Numbered from the stretch's first letter, positions 17,301 to 32,300 are shown. The stretch: DNA of 42,072 nucleotides from an uncultured Clostridia bacterium (GCA_947624885.1 CANQMD010000003.1:1-42072); one strand, 5' to 3'. Numbers and translations: made by a program. The notes: a model not told the origin generated them from the sequence alone.

Positions 17301-20300
17301 ACATTCAACTCGAACGCCTGCGCGGTGTAGCCGCTGTTGGCATACGCGCTGCTTGTGCTGCCCTTGCCCACAAAGCCGTATCTTGTCGTCGAGGTGCCGA
17401 GCCTGTTGGACTGCGACACTGTGACGGGCTTGAACTCGTTGCCGCCGATGTACGCATTGACCTTGACGTTCAGTCCCTTGTAGAGGTCGGTGCCTATGCC
17501 CGTCAAAGCGGACCTGAGCGCTGACAGATCCCAACGGAGCATAAAGTCGGAGTAAGCGCCTTTGCCGAGTTTGCCCGAAACCTTGGTGAACTTTTCGAAT
17601 GTGGCAAGGATGTCGGACGAATCGCCGTCAAGTTTGATCGGGTCGATGGTGATGGTGCGGGTGTTGGCGTTGTAAGACCAGCCCGCCGGCGCAGACAAGA
17701 TTGTGCTTGAGCCGCCAAGTTGATTGCTGTCGCTGCTCATCGACTCGAGTTTTGTGACGGTGCGATCCAAAACGGGGATGCTCATCCTGTGCGAAACAGG
17801 CTGCCCAAGACCTATCTGATAGGTGTAGCCGACGGTGACGGCGTCCGCTTCCCATTCGTAGGTGAAGTCCTGCACGTCCCAAGTCAGAATGCCTGCGGGG
17901 AACATCTTTGCAGTCGGGCATTTGTCGTAGGCAATGACATAGACGGTCACGCCGTTTTCATTGACGGTTTCAAACTCGCCGTTGGCTTTGGTTGCGAGCA
18001 ACGCAGTCCAAGCGTTGTACAGCTTGCGTGTGCCGCCAAATTCGTTTTTGCCCTCGCCCGCCGGCATTGACTCATAGCTTGTGCTTGAGCCGCTTGTGCG
18101 CCTGACCGCTTTCATCACGTTGCCGTCGCTGTCATACTGCACGGTGCCTACCGTCACGTTTTTGGGATTGTTCGGCTTTGACGCGGAGCCGCTGTTGAAA
18201 GTCAACTGCACAAGGTCGGGCAAAGTGGCTCTGTAGCCGCCCGTTTCCGTAGTCTTTTGGTTGATGTCGATGGTGATGTTGTTTGCCTTCCAGGTGCTGC
18301 CCACCTTTTCGTACGCTTTGACCGATCTGAACTCGGTGCCGTCGTCGGGCAGAGCGCGGTCGCTGGTGATGTACACGGGGATGGCGTACATGACGATGTT
18401 CAGCGCGTAGCCGTACACATAGCCCGCGAGCCTCTTTGTGCCGTTTTCCGCCGCCGCCCAATCTATGGTGGAAGCGTCCCAGACGATATAGGTGCCGGGT
18501 GCGGCAGTCGAGCCGGAATAATAGCTGTGGTAATCGCCATCGACTGCAAACGTCACGTCGACCATCTGCGGGAAGTATTGAGGATCGCTGAGCACTGCGT
18601 CTGTCAGATACAGATCGCCCGCTCCGGACAGGTTGCCGCCGGTGTTTTGCGTGTCTATCTTCCTTGTGAACGGATCGGAGATGTAAATGCCGTTCCTGAC
18701 AAGCGAACTTACGTTTGCCGAGCCGGGCAACGCCTCCGCTTTTGCCGCCTCGTCAAAGGTGAGGATGGGATCCTTTTCGGACGATTCATGGTTGCCGTAT
18801 GGCGAGATGGACAGCATGAAGAAGTCCCACGCGTCGGCAGCTATGTTTTCGCCTGTTGCGGTCACTGTTTTGCCGGAGGTCAAATCGTCGCTTTCCGTCC
18901 TCTTGTTGTGTTTTGCAACGGTTGTGTTGGACGCTTGATTGAACTTTCTTGCTCCCTTGCCGCCCGTCACTTCGCCGTTGACCATGATCTCGATCGCCTG
19001 TATTCCGGAATGCATTGTGTACGCGCTTGTCAAGCCGTACTCGCCGCAGTCGGGAGCAAGGTCGATGTAAATGTTGAGGCTGGGCAGGATGCTGCCGCTT
19101 GCAAACGGAAGCGGAAGCAGGTTTGCAATGACCCTTGACAAGTTGCCAAGCGAGCTTGACAATATGCCCAATGAGCCCCAAGGTTTGAATGTGAACAAGA
19201 ATTGGAAACTCATGTCGTACATGAACATTTTGACAAACGAAGCGGGCAGGTTGCGCGCCAACATGTCGACCAATGCAACTCTGTACTCGGTGGATTCGCC
19301 GTGGTTCAAAGACCAATCAAGTTCATCAAACAGATACGTCAGGAAGTTCTTGTCCGTGTCCTTGACGGTAGCGTTGCCATGCGCATGGCTGGTGAACGTC
19401 ATTTCGTACTCACCCATCTTGGGAGCGGCTCCGCCGTCAAACCTTGACAGGTCCGCAAAGAAGGAAGTACTTACGCCACTGCTCGCCGGCGTTTTGGTCA
19501 AGAGAGTGTTGTTGATCATGTTGAGCAACAGGACGTTCACCATCAGGATGAGTTCGTTGTACGCGTCCTTGTTGAGTTTGACCTTGATTGCGATCTTGCC
19601 GTCGTCCTTCGGGCTGTTTGAAAGCCCCGTGTAGTACGGAGTGTAGCCGTGCGCCGTGAACAGGTCGAGTTCGACGGAATCCACAAGGTCCTTGAGTTGC
19701 AAAGGATAGCTGTACGAGCGAGTCCCGTCCTCGTTTTCCGTCCAGCCGTTGATGGTATCCTCCGCTGTGGGATAGGAATAGGAGTCATTGTCGCCGTCGT
19801 CGCCGCTGACAAAGTTGAGCAATTTGCCTCCGCCGCCGATCATGCCGCCGACATCCAACGGGAAGAGCGCACCATTGAGAATGCTTTCAAGCCACCCTGC
19901 TTCGGAGCCGCCGATCGCGATGACATTGTCGATCCTTCCAAGCCACAGATTGTTACCGCCAAAGTAAACGGGCAATGTAGGATTGCTGCTTCCACTGCCA
20001 AACCAGCCGCCTTCTTCATCGGACTTGCCGGAGTAACTGCGGAACGCTTCCAAACCAAGTTTCAGCATATAGCCCTTTTGGCCCTTGGTGCCATCTCCAC
20101 TGCTGTTGTCTATCTTGCTACCTGTGAGGATGGTTTTGGTCGCCTCATATTGAGGTCGCACTCTTTCTTCTGCGTTGTTGCCGACGGTGCCGTTCCACAC
20201 TTTGTTTTGAGCCATGATGTAGAGGTCGGGCGCGAGGCTGTCAATGACGTTTTGGATGAGGGACATCATGCCCGCGGTGTTGGACATGGTCAAGCCGGCA

Positions 20301-23300
20301 TAGCCAACCCTGACCTCGTTGATGAGGTCGCTCGGATTGACAACGGGTTGACCAAAGCCTGTTTCAAACTTGTTGACGTTGATTGCAAGCGCGGTATCCT
20401 TTGAGTCAAGCACGGCGTTGATGGCGATCGACGCAATGCCTTCCTTGTCGGTGTTGAGCCCTATGGACACGTTTTGAATGTCGGGCAATTCAAACGGCAG
20501 GCTTGCGCCAAGCAACAACTCGATGATGGCGCGGTCGAAGTTCAAACCAAGTCTGCCGTTTTCGATGTCAACGCCAAGATACAAGCCCTGCGACACTGCG
20601 CCGCCCAAAGCCGAATTGCTCGCGGCGGAATCCCTTGCCGAAGCGAGGTCCGTCGCCGCCGCGGTGCCGTCCGCGCTCTGCGTTCCTCTGTAGTAGGACG
20701 CGCCAAGCAGACCCGCCAAGCCCTGGAACTTGATCTTGCCAAGGCCAAGGTTGCTGAGGTCAAGATAGATCGCGTCGGAATAGATGGTGTGCGAGGCGTC
20801 TTGCAATGCAAGTTGGCCGTCTGAGTCAAGCCCCGAAGAGCCAAGATAGTACACCTTGGCGATCTGCTTGTTGAGCGGCGCTCCCGCGCTGATGGAGATC
20901 ACCATGTCGCTGTGCAAAATGCCGCCCAACCCGTAAAGCACAAGGTTGAGGAGGTCAAGGTTGAGGTCCACGTCGATCATCAACGACAGCTGACCTTCCG
21001 GCAGATTGATGTTGATGTCCGCAAGCACAAACTTGTAGTATTCCTCGTTCGACTTGAACGTGCTTTCCGTCTTGATTCCGCCGTTTGCGGGGTCGTAGAA
21101 CACGCTGTAGGTGCCATCGTCGTCCTTGGTGTAGATCTTGCGATCGTAAGTCATGCAATCCGCCGCGCTGATCTTTTCGTAGGAGCCGAGCAACTCGGTG
21201 CCGTCAAGCAATGTGCCAAGCAGGTTGCGCACCCAGCCAAGGAATGTGTCGTTGTACTCGGGCTTGTCGGAAGTGATGCCCGCCGAAGAAATGGCAAGTT
21301 CCGCGCCAAGCTGCAAGCCTATCGTGGGCAGATCCTTAAGCCCCGCAAGTATCGCCGTCGCGTCAACCGAGCCGCCGTCGGTCACGTTGCCGATCAAGTC
21401 GCCAAGGTTGAGTTCGCCTATCTTCTTATAGCCTGTTGACAGATCGACCTTCCACTTCCTCTCCTTGTTGTCGGAGGTGGAAGTCGCCGCATGATCTTTG
21501 AAGATGTCGCCCTGGTGGAATTGCTTTGTCACGTCGACGGGATCCATGTCGAGGCAGAGGTACATGCCGTTGCCAAGCATCAGGTTGAGGCTGAACACGG
21601 TGCCTTTGTCCGCGTCGCTCGCGTCCGCCTTGACAAGCAAGTCGCCAATGTCGTTGGGCAGCAGGTCGCGCGTGTAGTCCTTGCCGCGGATCTGCATTAT
21701 CTTTTTGTAGACGGCGTTGATGATCTGCGCGTTGAGTTGCAACAGCAACTTTTGCGGATTGACCGCGATGATGAGATATGCAAACTGCCTGCGCAAGGAT
21801 TGCAACACCGCAACGTCCTCGTAATTTGCAACAGCCGCGCCGTCGCCGGCGTCGTCCGCGCCGTCTATCCTGCCAAGCAAGCCGTCGATCAGCCCGCCCA
21901 CAAAGTTGCTGAGGCCTACGCCGCCAAGCGAGAGTTTTGCGGTCGAGCCAAGCAGGCCGCTCAAATCAAGACACAAGTCGTCGCCGTTGAGCGCTATGCC
22001 CAAAATGGTTTCCGGCGTACCGTCTTCCGTGCGGTGGCGCTGCAACGCGATGTACGCGTCAAGCGCAAACTCGCTGTTTGCACGATCCATGTCAAAGTGC
22101 GCACGGATGTCCAACGTCAGCCACGAGCCGTCGTTTCTGCCAAGTTCGTTGGTGATGCGCAACTCAAGCTGACTGCCCGCGATCTCGTCCGCAACGTTGG
22201 GCAACAACAGCCCTACGATCATGTCGAGCATCTCGCTGAGGTCAACCACGTTTTCGCCGCTCTTGCTCGCGCTGTACACCGACAGGTTGAGCGTGGTCGC
22301 CAACGTGATGTTGATGTTGTCAAGATCGACATACGGGTCAAGCACGGGCTTGCTGTCCTTGTCAAGCACGGGGTTGCCGTCCTTGTCCACAAGATAGGCG
22401 CCGTCTTCATCGATGTTGTCGTTCTCTTCCGCCTTGAAGAACTTGGAGCCTACGACTGTCGCCTGCTTCTCCTCGCTGATGGTGGTGCCCATCGCCGCGC
22501 GTTGATACATGAAGCCTTCGGGCAGAGAGATGTTCTCCTCGTTCATGCGGGCGTACAAGCCGTTGAGGTGCACGCCGATGTAGAAGTCGCCAAGTTTGAG
22601 ATATTTGCCGCCCTCTTGAAGCGTGAACGCCGCCTCGCCGTCCGTCAGGTAGTCCGAGGTCAACTCGTAGGCGTCGCCCGCCCATTCGGGATAGGCGTAT
22701 TGAATGAGGGCGTACTCGTCGCTCATCACAAGCACGTAGTGCTCGCTTGAGCAGTCGCCGTTGCCGCAGAACGTGTATTCGCCCGTTTCCGCGTCATAGT
22801 GATAGTAGTTTGTTCCCTGTGCGGGCAGATCCTCGCCCTTCACACTGCCGTGACTGTACGTGCCGTTTGCGCCGTACAGGCGGTTGTACTCCGCCACGGA
22901 CAGGAAGTACTGCTGACCGACCATAAAGCCAAAGTCGAGATCAAGCGTGGGATGTTCGCCGTACACGTTGAGCGTGATGCCCGACGACTCGCCGCCTCTG
23001 TTGACTTGCAACTTGGGCAGGAATTGCACAACGTCGTCGATCACCTCGTTTTCGCCGCCGACAAGCATCGCGATGAGGTCGCCAAGCAGATTTTCGTTCA
23101 TGCCGATCAACACGTAGTCGTTGGCAACCTTAAGCCTGCCCAGAATGACGTTGATGATGCCGAATATGTCCGCGGGAAGTATGCCCGTGTCAATATCGTC
23201 GTCCGCCGCCGCGCTTTGACCGTCAGCGGAAACAAGCGCGTCGCTCGCCGCCTTTGTCGTGTTGCCAAACAACAGACTCAACGGCAACTCAAGCTGCGCG

Positions 23301-26300
23301 TAGGAGAAGAAGTCGCCAAGCCCCACAACTTTGCCGTACTCCGAGAAGTCGCCAAGGAAGCGGATCACGTCCTCGCCCTTGTCGTTCTTGGTGATCTGCA
23401 ACAGTCCGTAAACGGATGGCTTATACTCGCCGTGGAAGTTGGTGGCATAGGTGATCTTGAGGTACACCGTCGCGCCTGACAGCGCCGACACAAGCGTATC
23501 GCCCGCCTTGCCGCTGAGATAGCCCAACAAACTCTGCATGTTGAGGTGCGCCTTGAGTTCGATGTCAAAGCCGATGGTGCTCTTGAAGTGACCGTTTTCG
23601 TCGTAGTCGTCATCTCTTGCGTCGCCAAGCGATGTCGCCAGGAACAGGATCTGCTGCGCGATGTCCTCGCCCACAAAGCGGCCGATCTGATACGCCCAGT
23701 TGATCACGTCCTCAAGTTCGACCTGTATGTTGAGGTTTGCGCCGATCTCAAGATATTGCAGATCGCCAAACAGCCCGTACACGTCAAACTCGCTCTCGTC
23801 GTCCTTCTGCGTGAGAGTCCTGAGGTCAAGCCCCATCGCCTTGGTGTAGTTGTTGAAGTCGCTGACAAGTTTGTACACGTGCACTGACGGCACAATGTAG
23901 TCCGCCTCCGTCATGCTTGTGAAGCCGTCGTTGTCAACGTCCACAGCGATATACTCCTCGCCGTCGACCGTGATCGCGGTCTTGCCAAGCAACGCGTTGA
24001 GTTGCGCAATATTTGCGTCTTTCGCCCCATCGCCCGCAACGTATGCGGCAAGATCGGACTTCTTGACATATTGCGTTCTGTCTTCGCCCGTGTAGCCCGC
24101 AAGATCGGACTTGTTGACGGCGACGTAGTTGCCGTTTGTGGCTTGCTTGTACAAAATGCCGGTGAACTCTGTGAATTTGGTGCTGTTGCAGATGGTGCGG
24201 TAGTCGCTGCTCTGCATGCCGAGCGCCGCGCCCAACTCCACGTACATGCCGTTGGTCATGGTGTACAGCCTGCCGGTGTAATGAGGCTGGTGCACGCTGC
24301 CATAGGCGTAGCGGCGAGCCTCTTGCGCGGGCATACCGTCAAGATCGCCGGAATCCTCCAGGATCATCGCCATCCTGTCGCCCGCGCGGCTGTAACGCTG
24401 CGTGGGTCCGGTGTACGGCGCATAGTGGGTCTTGTCTGCGTCTGTTGTCGGATCGGCAGGTCTGATTATGTTGTTATCGCCAAGCACGTAGCCGCCGCTT
24501 GCATTCTCATAGAACTCGTGATCCTGTGCGTCGCGATAGAGTTGCACGTAGTCCTTCTTGTTGTAGTTCTTTGCCCACGTGCCTTCGTCGTCGGCGTAGA
24601 AACTTGCATAATAGAAGATGTCGTTCACGCCCGTCTGCTCGCGCAAAACGGCGCTTTCCGTGCCAAAGTTGATCTCCGAATTGCCTTCCTCGCCGTTGAT
24701 GCCCTCAAGTTTCAAGCCGAGGTCAAGCAACGGTTTGGTGCCCGCTTCGTTGTAAAGCAGTGCGCCGATGGTGAGATCGTACGGGTTGAGGTTGGCTTTG
24801 ACGTAGATTTGCAGGTTGGGCAGTATGTCCGCAATTGTGCTGTCCGGCATCAACTCCGCCAACAACAGCTTGAGCAGACCCGACGTAACGTTGAGTGACA
24901 GCGCGTTGGTGAAGATGTTGATCGCAAGCCCCGATGTTGTCGAGCCGCTTTCATCCGTCGCGGAGGCTTTGTCACTCGCAACAAGCGCGTCCGCGCCCGC
25001 CGAGGCGTTGTCCTTCAGCAGATCGCCGATGTAGCCGTTGATCAGGCTTTCAAGCGGATATTCGCTCACGTCGACGTAGATCTTTGCCTTTTCGCCAAGC
25101 AGCCACTCCAGATCGATGTACAAGCCCGCCTCGCCGGTGTCCTTGTCATTGCTGTAGTAAATGCCGATGAGGTGAGTCAGCGAGCCGTCAAGCAGCTTGT
25201 CATAACTCGTGCGATTTTCTTCGTCGGAATATTCGGGCACCCAATCCTTGCCCTCGCCCGCCGCATCTTGTTCGGATTGATAAATATTTGCAGGTTTGAG
25301 GTCGTTCTGCTCGCCCCAAATGTCGATCGCAACGTCAAGGTCGCGCACGTTGAGCGACAGCGGAACTATGCTGATGTCAAAGCCGAGGTTGAGGCGGATC
25401 TCGAAGAAGATCTCGATCGTTTCGTCCTCGTCGACCTCGAATCTGCCCTCCAGCGAGCCAAGCAGACCGCTGAGCACTTCGCCAAACGCCTCGTTGATGG
25501 CGTAGTCGTCGCCGACGGACGAGTTCATCCAGATGTACAACAGACCGTTTTGGCGCAATTGCTCGATCTTTGCAGGGTCAGTGACCTGCCTGTAGTCGCC
25601 GTGATACTTTTCGTATGCGATGTCTTGATATGCGGAGGCAGGGATCTCGCCGTCCGCGATCTCGGGATGGAACTTTCTGTACGCCTCCTCAAAGATCTTG
25701 TACTCGGAGTAGACTCTGCCCGCGTTGAGATACAGGCTGCCGCGCAATGCGAACGACAGGTAGACAAGCTGGTCTACGTGCACATAATCGTACTTCGTGC
25801 CGGACAAATCGGGCGCGCCGATAGAGGAGGGCTGCCATGTGTGCACATAGAACTGCCCCGCAAGTTCATCGCCGCTGTTGGGATCATACAGATCGACTTC
25901 GTCGCCGGGAATGACCTCCTTGGACTTGGTGGTGTAGTGGTTGAGCCTGTAGATGTAAGCCCTCTGCATCCTTGCATACGTGGTGCCGACGTTGACGTAG
26001 TAGTCCTTGACGTCGTTTTCGATATCCGCAAGGTAGTCGGGGAATTTGCCCTCGTTTGCGTCTACGGCTTTTTTGTACTCGCCGGCGTCATAGACGTACA
26101 GCGTGTCGCGATCGATCATGATGTACTCGTTGTGGTACTCATAGTAGCGCGGGCCTGCGTTGGAAGCGTCCGCTGCGGCGAAGTACTTGTCCTCGCTGAA
26201 CGCGCCTTCAACATAGTAATCCTCCACCCAACGGTAGGTGCCGTCGGTCGCCTTGTCCTCGCTTGTGAAGTAGGTCCTTTCGACTTCCTTGTACCAACGC

Positions 26301-29300
26301 GATTTGGGAACTTCGCCCACAAGGTCTTTGAGGTCTTCAGCTTCCTGCAGATCCGTCCACTTCACGTCGCGGAACGGGACTGCGCCAAACGTGGGCATGT
26401 TCAGCCCAAGCGTTATGCTGTGATTCCACAGATAAATCTCAAGTTGCAACAGCGGATCGCGTTGATCGTCAAGCAGGTCGACGCAATACAGGTTTTCTGC
26501 GGGGATGTATTGAGCAATTTCCGCACTGCCCTCTGTATACTCGCTGTTTTCAACGTAAAGTTTGGGCGTTGACACTCCTATCGCGCCAAAGCCTTCGTCA
26601 AGTTCCGCACGGGAGAGTTGCGCTCTTGTTGCGGTGGCAAACTTGACATATTCGCCTGTGGATTTAAGTTTGATGTATGCGTCCGCGGCGGAAACGTCGT
26701 AGTACGCCTCCTCGCCGCTTTCGACCTTTGCGTCCAGCACTTGACGGTCGTACTGCGAAAGCGTGGTCTTAAGCACAAATGCGTTGCCCCTCTTCGTGTC
26801 CTTGTAGTAAGTGCCAAGTTTGCTCGCCCCATCGCCTTTGTACTCGGTCACGTTGAAGCGATATGACGAAGTTGCAAGCCAATTTTTGACTCCGGCGGTG
26901 ATCGTCGCCTTTGTCCCGTCGTCCGCGGTATCATACCTCTCCTTGGCGGTTTGCAGCGCTTCGTCGACGTTGATGTAGGTCGTGAGCGTGGTGTCCGCAA
27001 ACAACGTCAAAGAGGAGGAATTGAGGAATCCATCCTGCGGGAATTGAATGGCTTCCTCCTCGCCCATGAGGATGAGGAGAAGTTGGTTGATGAAGTCCGG
27101 ACGGACAAGTATCTGCACGTACTTGGACGTGATCTGCGCACTCTGCACAAACGCCCTGACGTAGCTTGTGATGCTGTCGTCCTTGAGCAACGGGAACAGA
27201 GGCTCCACCGGGGTTTCGTCGTCTGCGGAGTAGAATGAATCCACACTTGCGAGCGCCTCGGAGGACTTGCCGTCGTCACCGCCCATGATCTCCGCAAACA
27301 GGTCGCGCACCATCGCGCTGTTGACGTAGATGCCGGGCACGTTGAAGTAACTCAGGTCAAGATACAATCCGCCCATGTTGCGCTTGTAGTTGCCATTGTC
27401 GTTTTGATAGAAGTAGCTTGAATCGTAGGTGTAGCGCTCTTCGGGCAGAACGGTATCCTCCATCTCCTCTGTGATGGTCAGATACTTGTGGATCGTATCG
27501 TCATAATAGTAGCTGCCGAACTGCGCTTTGTAATAGTGGTCGTACCTGTCCTCGGGCTTGACATAGTTTTCGCTGTTCTCGTCCGTGTCCTCGGGATCGA
27601 GTTTTGCGTACGAACCTGTCGCCATATACAAGCCTACAAGGTCGTGGAAGTCTTCTTCGTCGCCGCCCTTTGTTTCAAGCGTGAGTCTGAGGTTGACAAA
27701 ACTTGACAGGTCGTCCAACAGGTCGATGAGGCTGCTGTCCTCGCCGCTGCCGTTAAGCAGATTCTTGAACATCTCAAGCACGTCGTTGAAGTCCATATCC
27801 TCTTCCTTGTTGGAAGAATCTTTGAAGTACTGCGTGCGCAGATAGTTGAGCATCGCCATGGTTTGCAACTCTGCGCTGACTTTGATGCGCAATTCGCGGC
27901 CGACGTCGCTGCCGTTGTCGGACTCTGCGAGGATCTGAACAAGTTTTTCACCGCCGATCGTGGGCAGGAAGTACTGCAACACTTCGGTGAGGTCTATGGC
28001 GTTGTCCGCGCCCGACCTGAAGTTGGTGGTGAGGTCAATGACCTCATCAAGCGTGATGTGGTCAAGATCGCCAAAGTCGGTGTAATCCGAAAGATCGTCG
28101 CCGCTCAAGGTGTAATCCCTGTAGTTGGTGAAGTCAACTTCAAGATCGCGCACGCCAAGTTTGAGGTCAAGTTTCATGTCGTACACGCCGCCGTCGCCCA
28201 CGTAGGATTGGTTGACTTTTGCGGCAGGCGTAAGTTTGTAGACGATCTCGCCCGCTTTGAGGTGTCTTGCCTCTTCATCCGCGGAAGTTCTGTCCTGAAG
28301 GACTTCGGAGCCGTCGCCAACGCCGTTGTCGATCACCTTGTCAAGGTGCAGACCGCTGCCATGCGTGAAGGACACCAGCCACTTGTCGTAACGCGTGCCG
28401 CTGTAATTTGCCGCCAACTCGTCGGGCTTGATGGCGCGGAAATAGTTGGAGCCTTCGGGCTGGATGTAGTATCCGCCGCCCTCGGTGTTGGGCCTGAACA
28501 CATAGTATTTGTTGTCGGTTGCGGGATTGCTGACGTCGTTTATGACCGCTTGCAGATCTGCGGGCAACGTCGCGATCTTCTCGTCGGTGTCGTACAGATG
28601 CGTCCACAGGCCATCTTGTTGCACATATTGATCGTCGGGAGAGGTCGCCGTTCCATAATAACGACTGCCGTCAAGCGCAATGCCCGCGGAAACTTCGAGG
28701 TCGATGCCGTCCTCGGTGTTGAGTTGCACTTGCAACGAGCCGTTGATCTCCTCATAGAACAGTTCTCTCACGGTGAATCCGAGATCCTGCGTGAGGCTGT
28801 CGGGAAGCAGATTGATGATCGCGTCAAACAGCATATCGCCGATGGTGATCGTCAGCAGATCCTTCCTGAAGAAGATCGCAAGGCCAAGGTTTTTGTTGTC
28901 GAGGTCGACTGCGCCGCCGCCGCTGCCGGATGTACCGTCGGAGGTCTGCGCCGCAACAAGCGCGTCGCTTGATCCTCCGCCTTCGCCGCCCGCAACAAAC
29001 ATCGGATCGGTGCTCGGCTTGTTCAGCTTGTTGATCAATTTTTCAAGCATCTCGCCCAAGTTGATGTCGCTGATGCTCATCTTGGGCAGATTGAGCACGT
29101 CCTTCATGTCGATGTAAACGGTGCTGTTGACAAAGTAGATGCCCGCCCACTTCACGTCGTAGCCTGTTTCGGCGACCTGAACAAGTTCGAGTTTGAGCTC
29201 GGACGAGTTGAGGTCGTACATGTCAAGCACAAGCGACGCGTCAAGTCTGAAGTGCGCCGAACTGTAACCCATTGTCGTGGAGGGCATATCAAGTTGTATG

Positions 29301-32300
29301 CCCGCAAGATTGCCCACTAGGTGGCTGAGGATCGTGCCGAAGTCTATCGTGCCGTCGTCAATGCCGAGTTCCAACTCAACGGAGAAACTCAACGTGACAA
29401 TTGTGTCGTAGAAGGGGTTGACGGGCAAAGTCAGATCCTCGTCGATCTCATCGCGGTGCTCGTCGTAGCCCGCCTTGGTGTAGCCGTACTCCAAGTTATC
29501 CACAACAAAGGAGTGCTTCATTCCGTCGCGGATGTACTCCGGCAACAGTGACTGCGTTCTGCCAACGCCGATGTCTATCGCGCCGACTTTTATGCCCGCG
29601 CTGAGCACGCCCGTCGTGATGTCCAACCCAAACCAGAATTGGTTGAGAGATGTGTAGTTGTCGACAGTCCTGTACAGGTTGCCGGTCGAATCTTTGACAT
29701 ATCCGTACAGGCGCTCGTACAGCTTGGTGATCTTTTTATAGGAGCCGTCGATGTATGCGTAAGTGGCAAGAGCGTGATGTTCGTCGCCCTCCCCTCCGTC
29801 ATAGTTGAGGAATATGCTTGCCGTGGTGAAATCGCCGTCGTCAAGTTTGAGCGCAACGCTGTAAAGGTTGAGCGGGACTTGTCCTCCCGCAACGCCTTCA
29901 ACGTCAGCATAGAAACTCGTCGCGGGCGAAATTTCAACGCCGTGCGCGACAAACGCGATCTTCTCGTAGCCGTTGGAGGTGAGGATGTAATATTCGCCCT
30001 CGTCCGAATACGCGCCTTCGTCATATTGATCCGCGCCGCCCTCTTCGCTCGCGGGGGTCTTTGTGTAAACAGTGGTGCGCTCCTTGTCGTAATAGCCGAA
30101 GCTGCCGTCCTTTCTTGTCACGACAAAGAAGTCAAATCCGCCGTCGTACTCTTTGAACTCCGGCTCTTCATACTTCTTGTAGCGCAGATCTTCGTACTCG
30201 CCGCCTTCCTGGAATTTTGCCCATTCGTCGGGATTTGTGGTCCTGAGCGAATCGATCTCCTTGTAGCTTTCCTCGCCGTAGGAGAGTCCGAGGTTGACGT
30301 TCATCACGTCAAACACGTCGTCAACGTTGCCAAGATCGGGCAGGAACGCCGCAAACACCGTGGAAACCAACGCCTGCGACAGCGTGATCTGGAATGCTTT
30401 GTCGGAGTAGGCAAGCGCGATGATGGCGTTGCGAATGACCTGTTCCTGATCGAGTTCCGCGTCCTCTGCCGTGACCGCTTCGGGAGTGGCTTCGCCGCCA
30501 AACAGGCCGCCGAAACCGTACTGCACTATGCGCTTGAGGTAGCCGATGAAGTTGTCTATGCGCGAATATTGCTCGGAATTGCTGCCAAGCCCCGTCGCGT
30601 CGAAATACAGCGTGCCCTCGCTCAGATATGCGCCGCCGAGCACTTTGTATTGATTGTTGCCGCTGTAGCGGGCAAAGTTGCCAAGATCGTCCACCTGCAC
30701 AAATTCAAGCGCGATCTCCATCTCGTCTATGCCGCTACTGCTGTTGATGAAGTCCTTCAGCTTCATGCCCGAAAGCAAGCCGCGCAGATCGAGTTTGGCA
30801 AGGTCGACGTTGATCGACGCCCTGATCCCAACGCCGCCGAAGAACGCTGATTGCGACGACAGCATGATGATCATGTCTTGCAATGTGTCAAAGTGATTGA
30901 CAAGCGCTCCGATGTTGTAATCCGCCGCGTCCGTGGACTTGAAGTAGGCAAGTCCGCTCAGGCTGATGGATACGATCTGATCGGAGTAATCGGATATGGG
31001 TTGATACGCCTTGACAGATCCCGCCTTGCCCAATGCTTCTGTGCCGATCGTCGCGGAGTAATGCACGATGTCCTCGATGTCGCCGTCATACAGGGCGTAG
31101 GAAACGTAAATGCCCTTCGCCTTGTCAAAGATGTACTCGCCGTCCGCGGATTCCGTGAAGTTGGTCACGGGATAAGGAACGCCGTTGACAAAGGTGACGT
31201 AACTCAAAGCATATCTCTTGGTGGAGGAGTCGAGTTTTTCGATCTCATCCTGCTTGAGAGGACGGTAGAGTTGCAACGTTTGCACATAGCCGCCGTTTTC
31301 GTCCTCCGTGAACGTGACGTAAAGCACGTCGTCCAAAGGAGTTGTTTCCTTAAACGTAACGTCGTAGAAACCGTTGAGCATTGCAACGATGTTCTCGATG
31401 TATTCGTCAAGACTGATGAATTCCATCGCGTCGTCGGGGTCGAGCAGCTTGTCCACTTGGTTGGTGGACAGCAAATTCACGTTCAGCCCAAGTCCGAGCG
31501 CAATGTCTATGGTGTAATTTTCGGGGATGTCGCCCTTTTCGCCCTCTATCGCGTCATATTCGGGGTTTCTGCTGTTGGCAAGCGAGGCAACAAACCTCAG
31601 CCCCAGCAGCGATTTGTCCATGCCGAATCTGTCGTCGGAGAAGTTGAGGAACAGTCCGCTGTTTTCGTCGTCGAGTATCGTCTGGTTGGTCGTGGAAGTG
31701 AATTCCTTCTTCAACAGACCGGAGAACAGTCGGCTGATCACCAAATTGAACGCGTTTGCATTGAACAGCACTTTTATGCCCGCAAGCGCGTTGAAGTTGT
31801 CGTTGTCGGGCCATGTCTTTGCAGTCAGCGCAATGCTCTGCACGATGAGGTTGAGAGCCTCCAACACGTGGTCAAGCGTGAAGATGCCGCCCGCGCTCTC
31901 CTCGGTCGTCTGCTCGCCCTCGCCCGCGGCGGGAAGCGCGTCGGCGGCTCCGCCCGCGATGTTCACGCCAAGCCTGTCAAGCAGATCCAGAAGTTCCACT
32001 TCCACCTTGGGACCGCCCACGCCACTGAGATCAATGTACAGCCTGCCGTTGTCAAAGTTGAGATTTATCTTCGCCTTGCTGTTTTCGCCGTCCTCCCATG
32101 TGAAGTCGAGGGTGAGTTGCAACTCAAGCGCTTGGAAAATCGTCGCAAGGTCAAACTTGAGTTTGGTCAGGTTATCAAAGAAATCCGTCGTGAGCGACAG
32201 CCACGGCACGTTGAGGTTGAGCGCCTCAAGGTCGAGTTGCGCCTTGATGCCCAGCATAAAGCCGTCGTCCATCTTGTCGTCAAGCATCAAGTTGAGCCCA

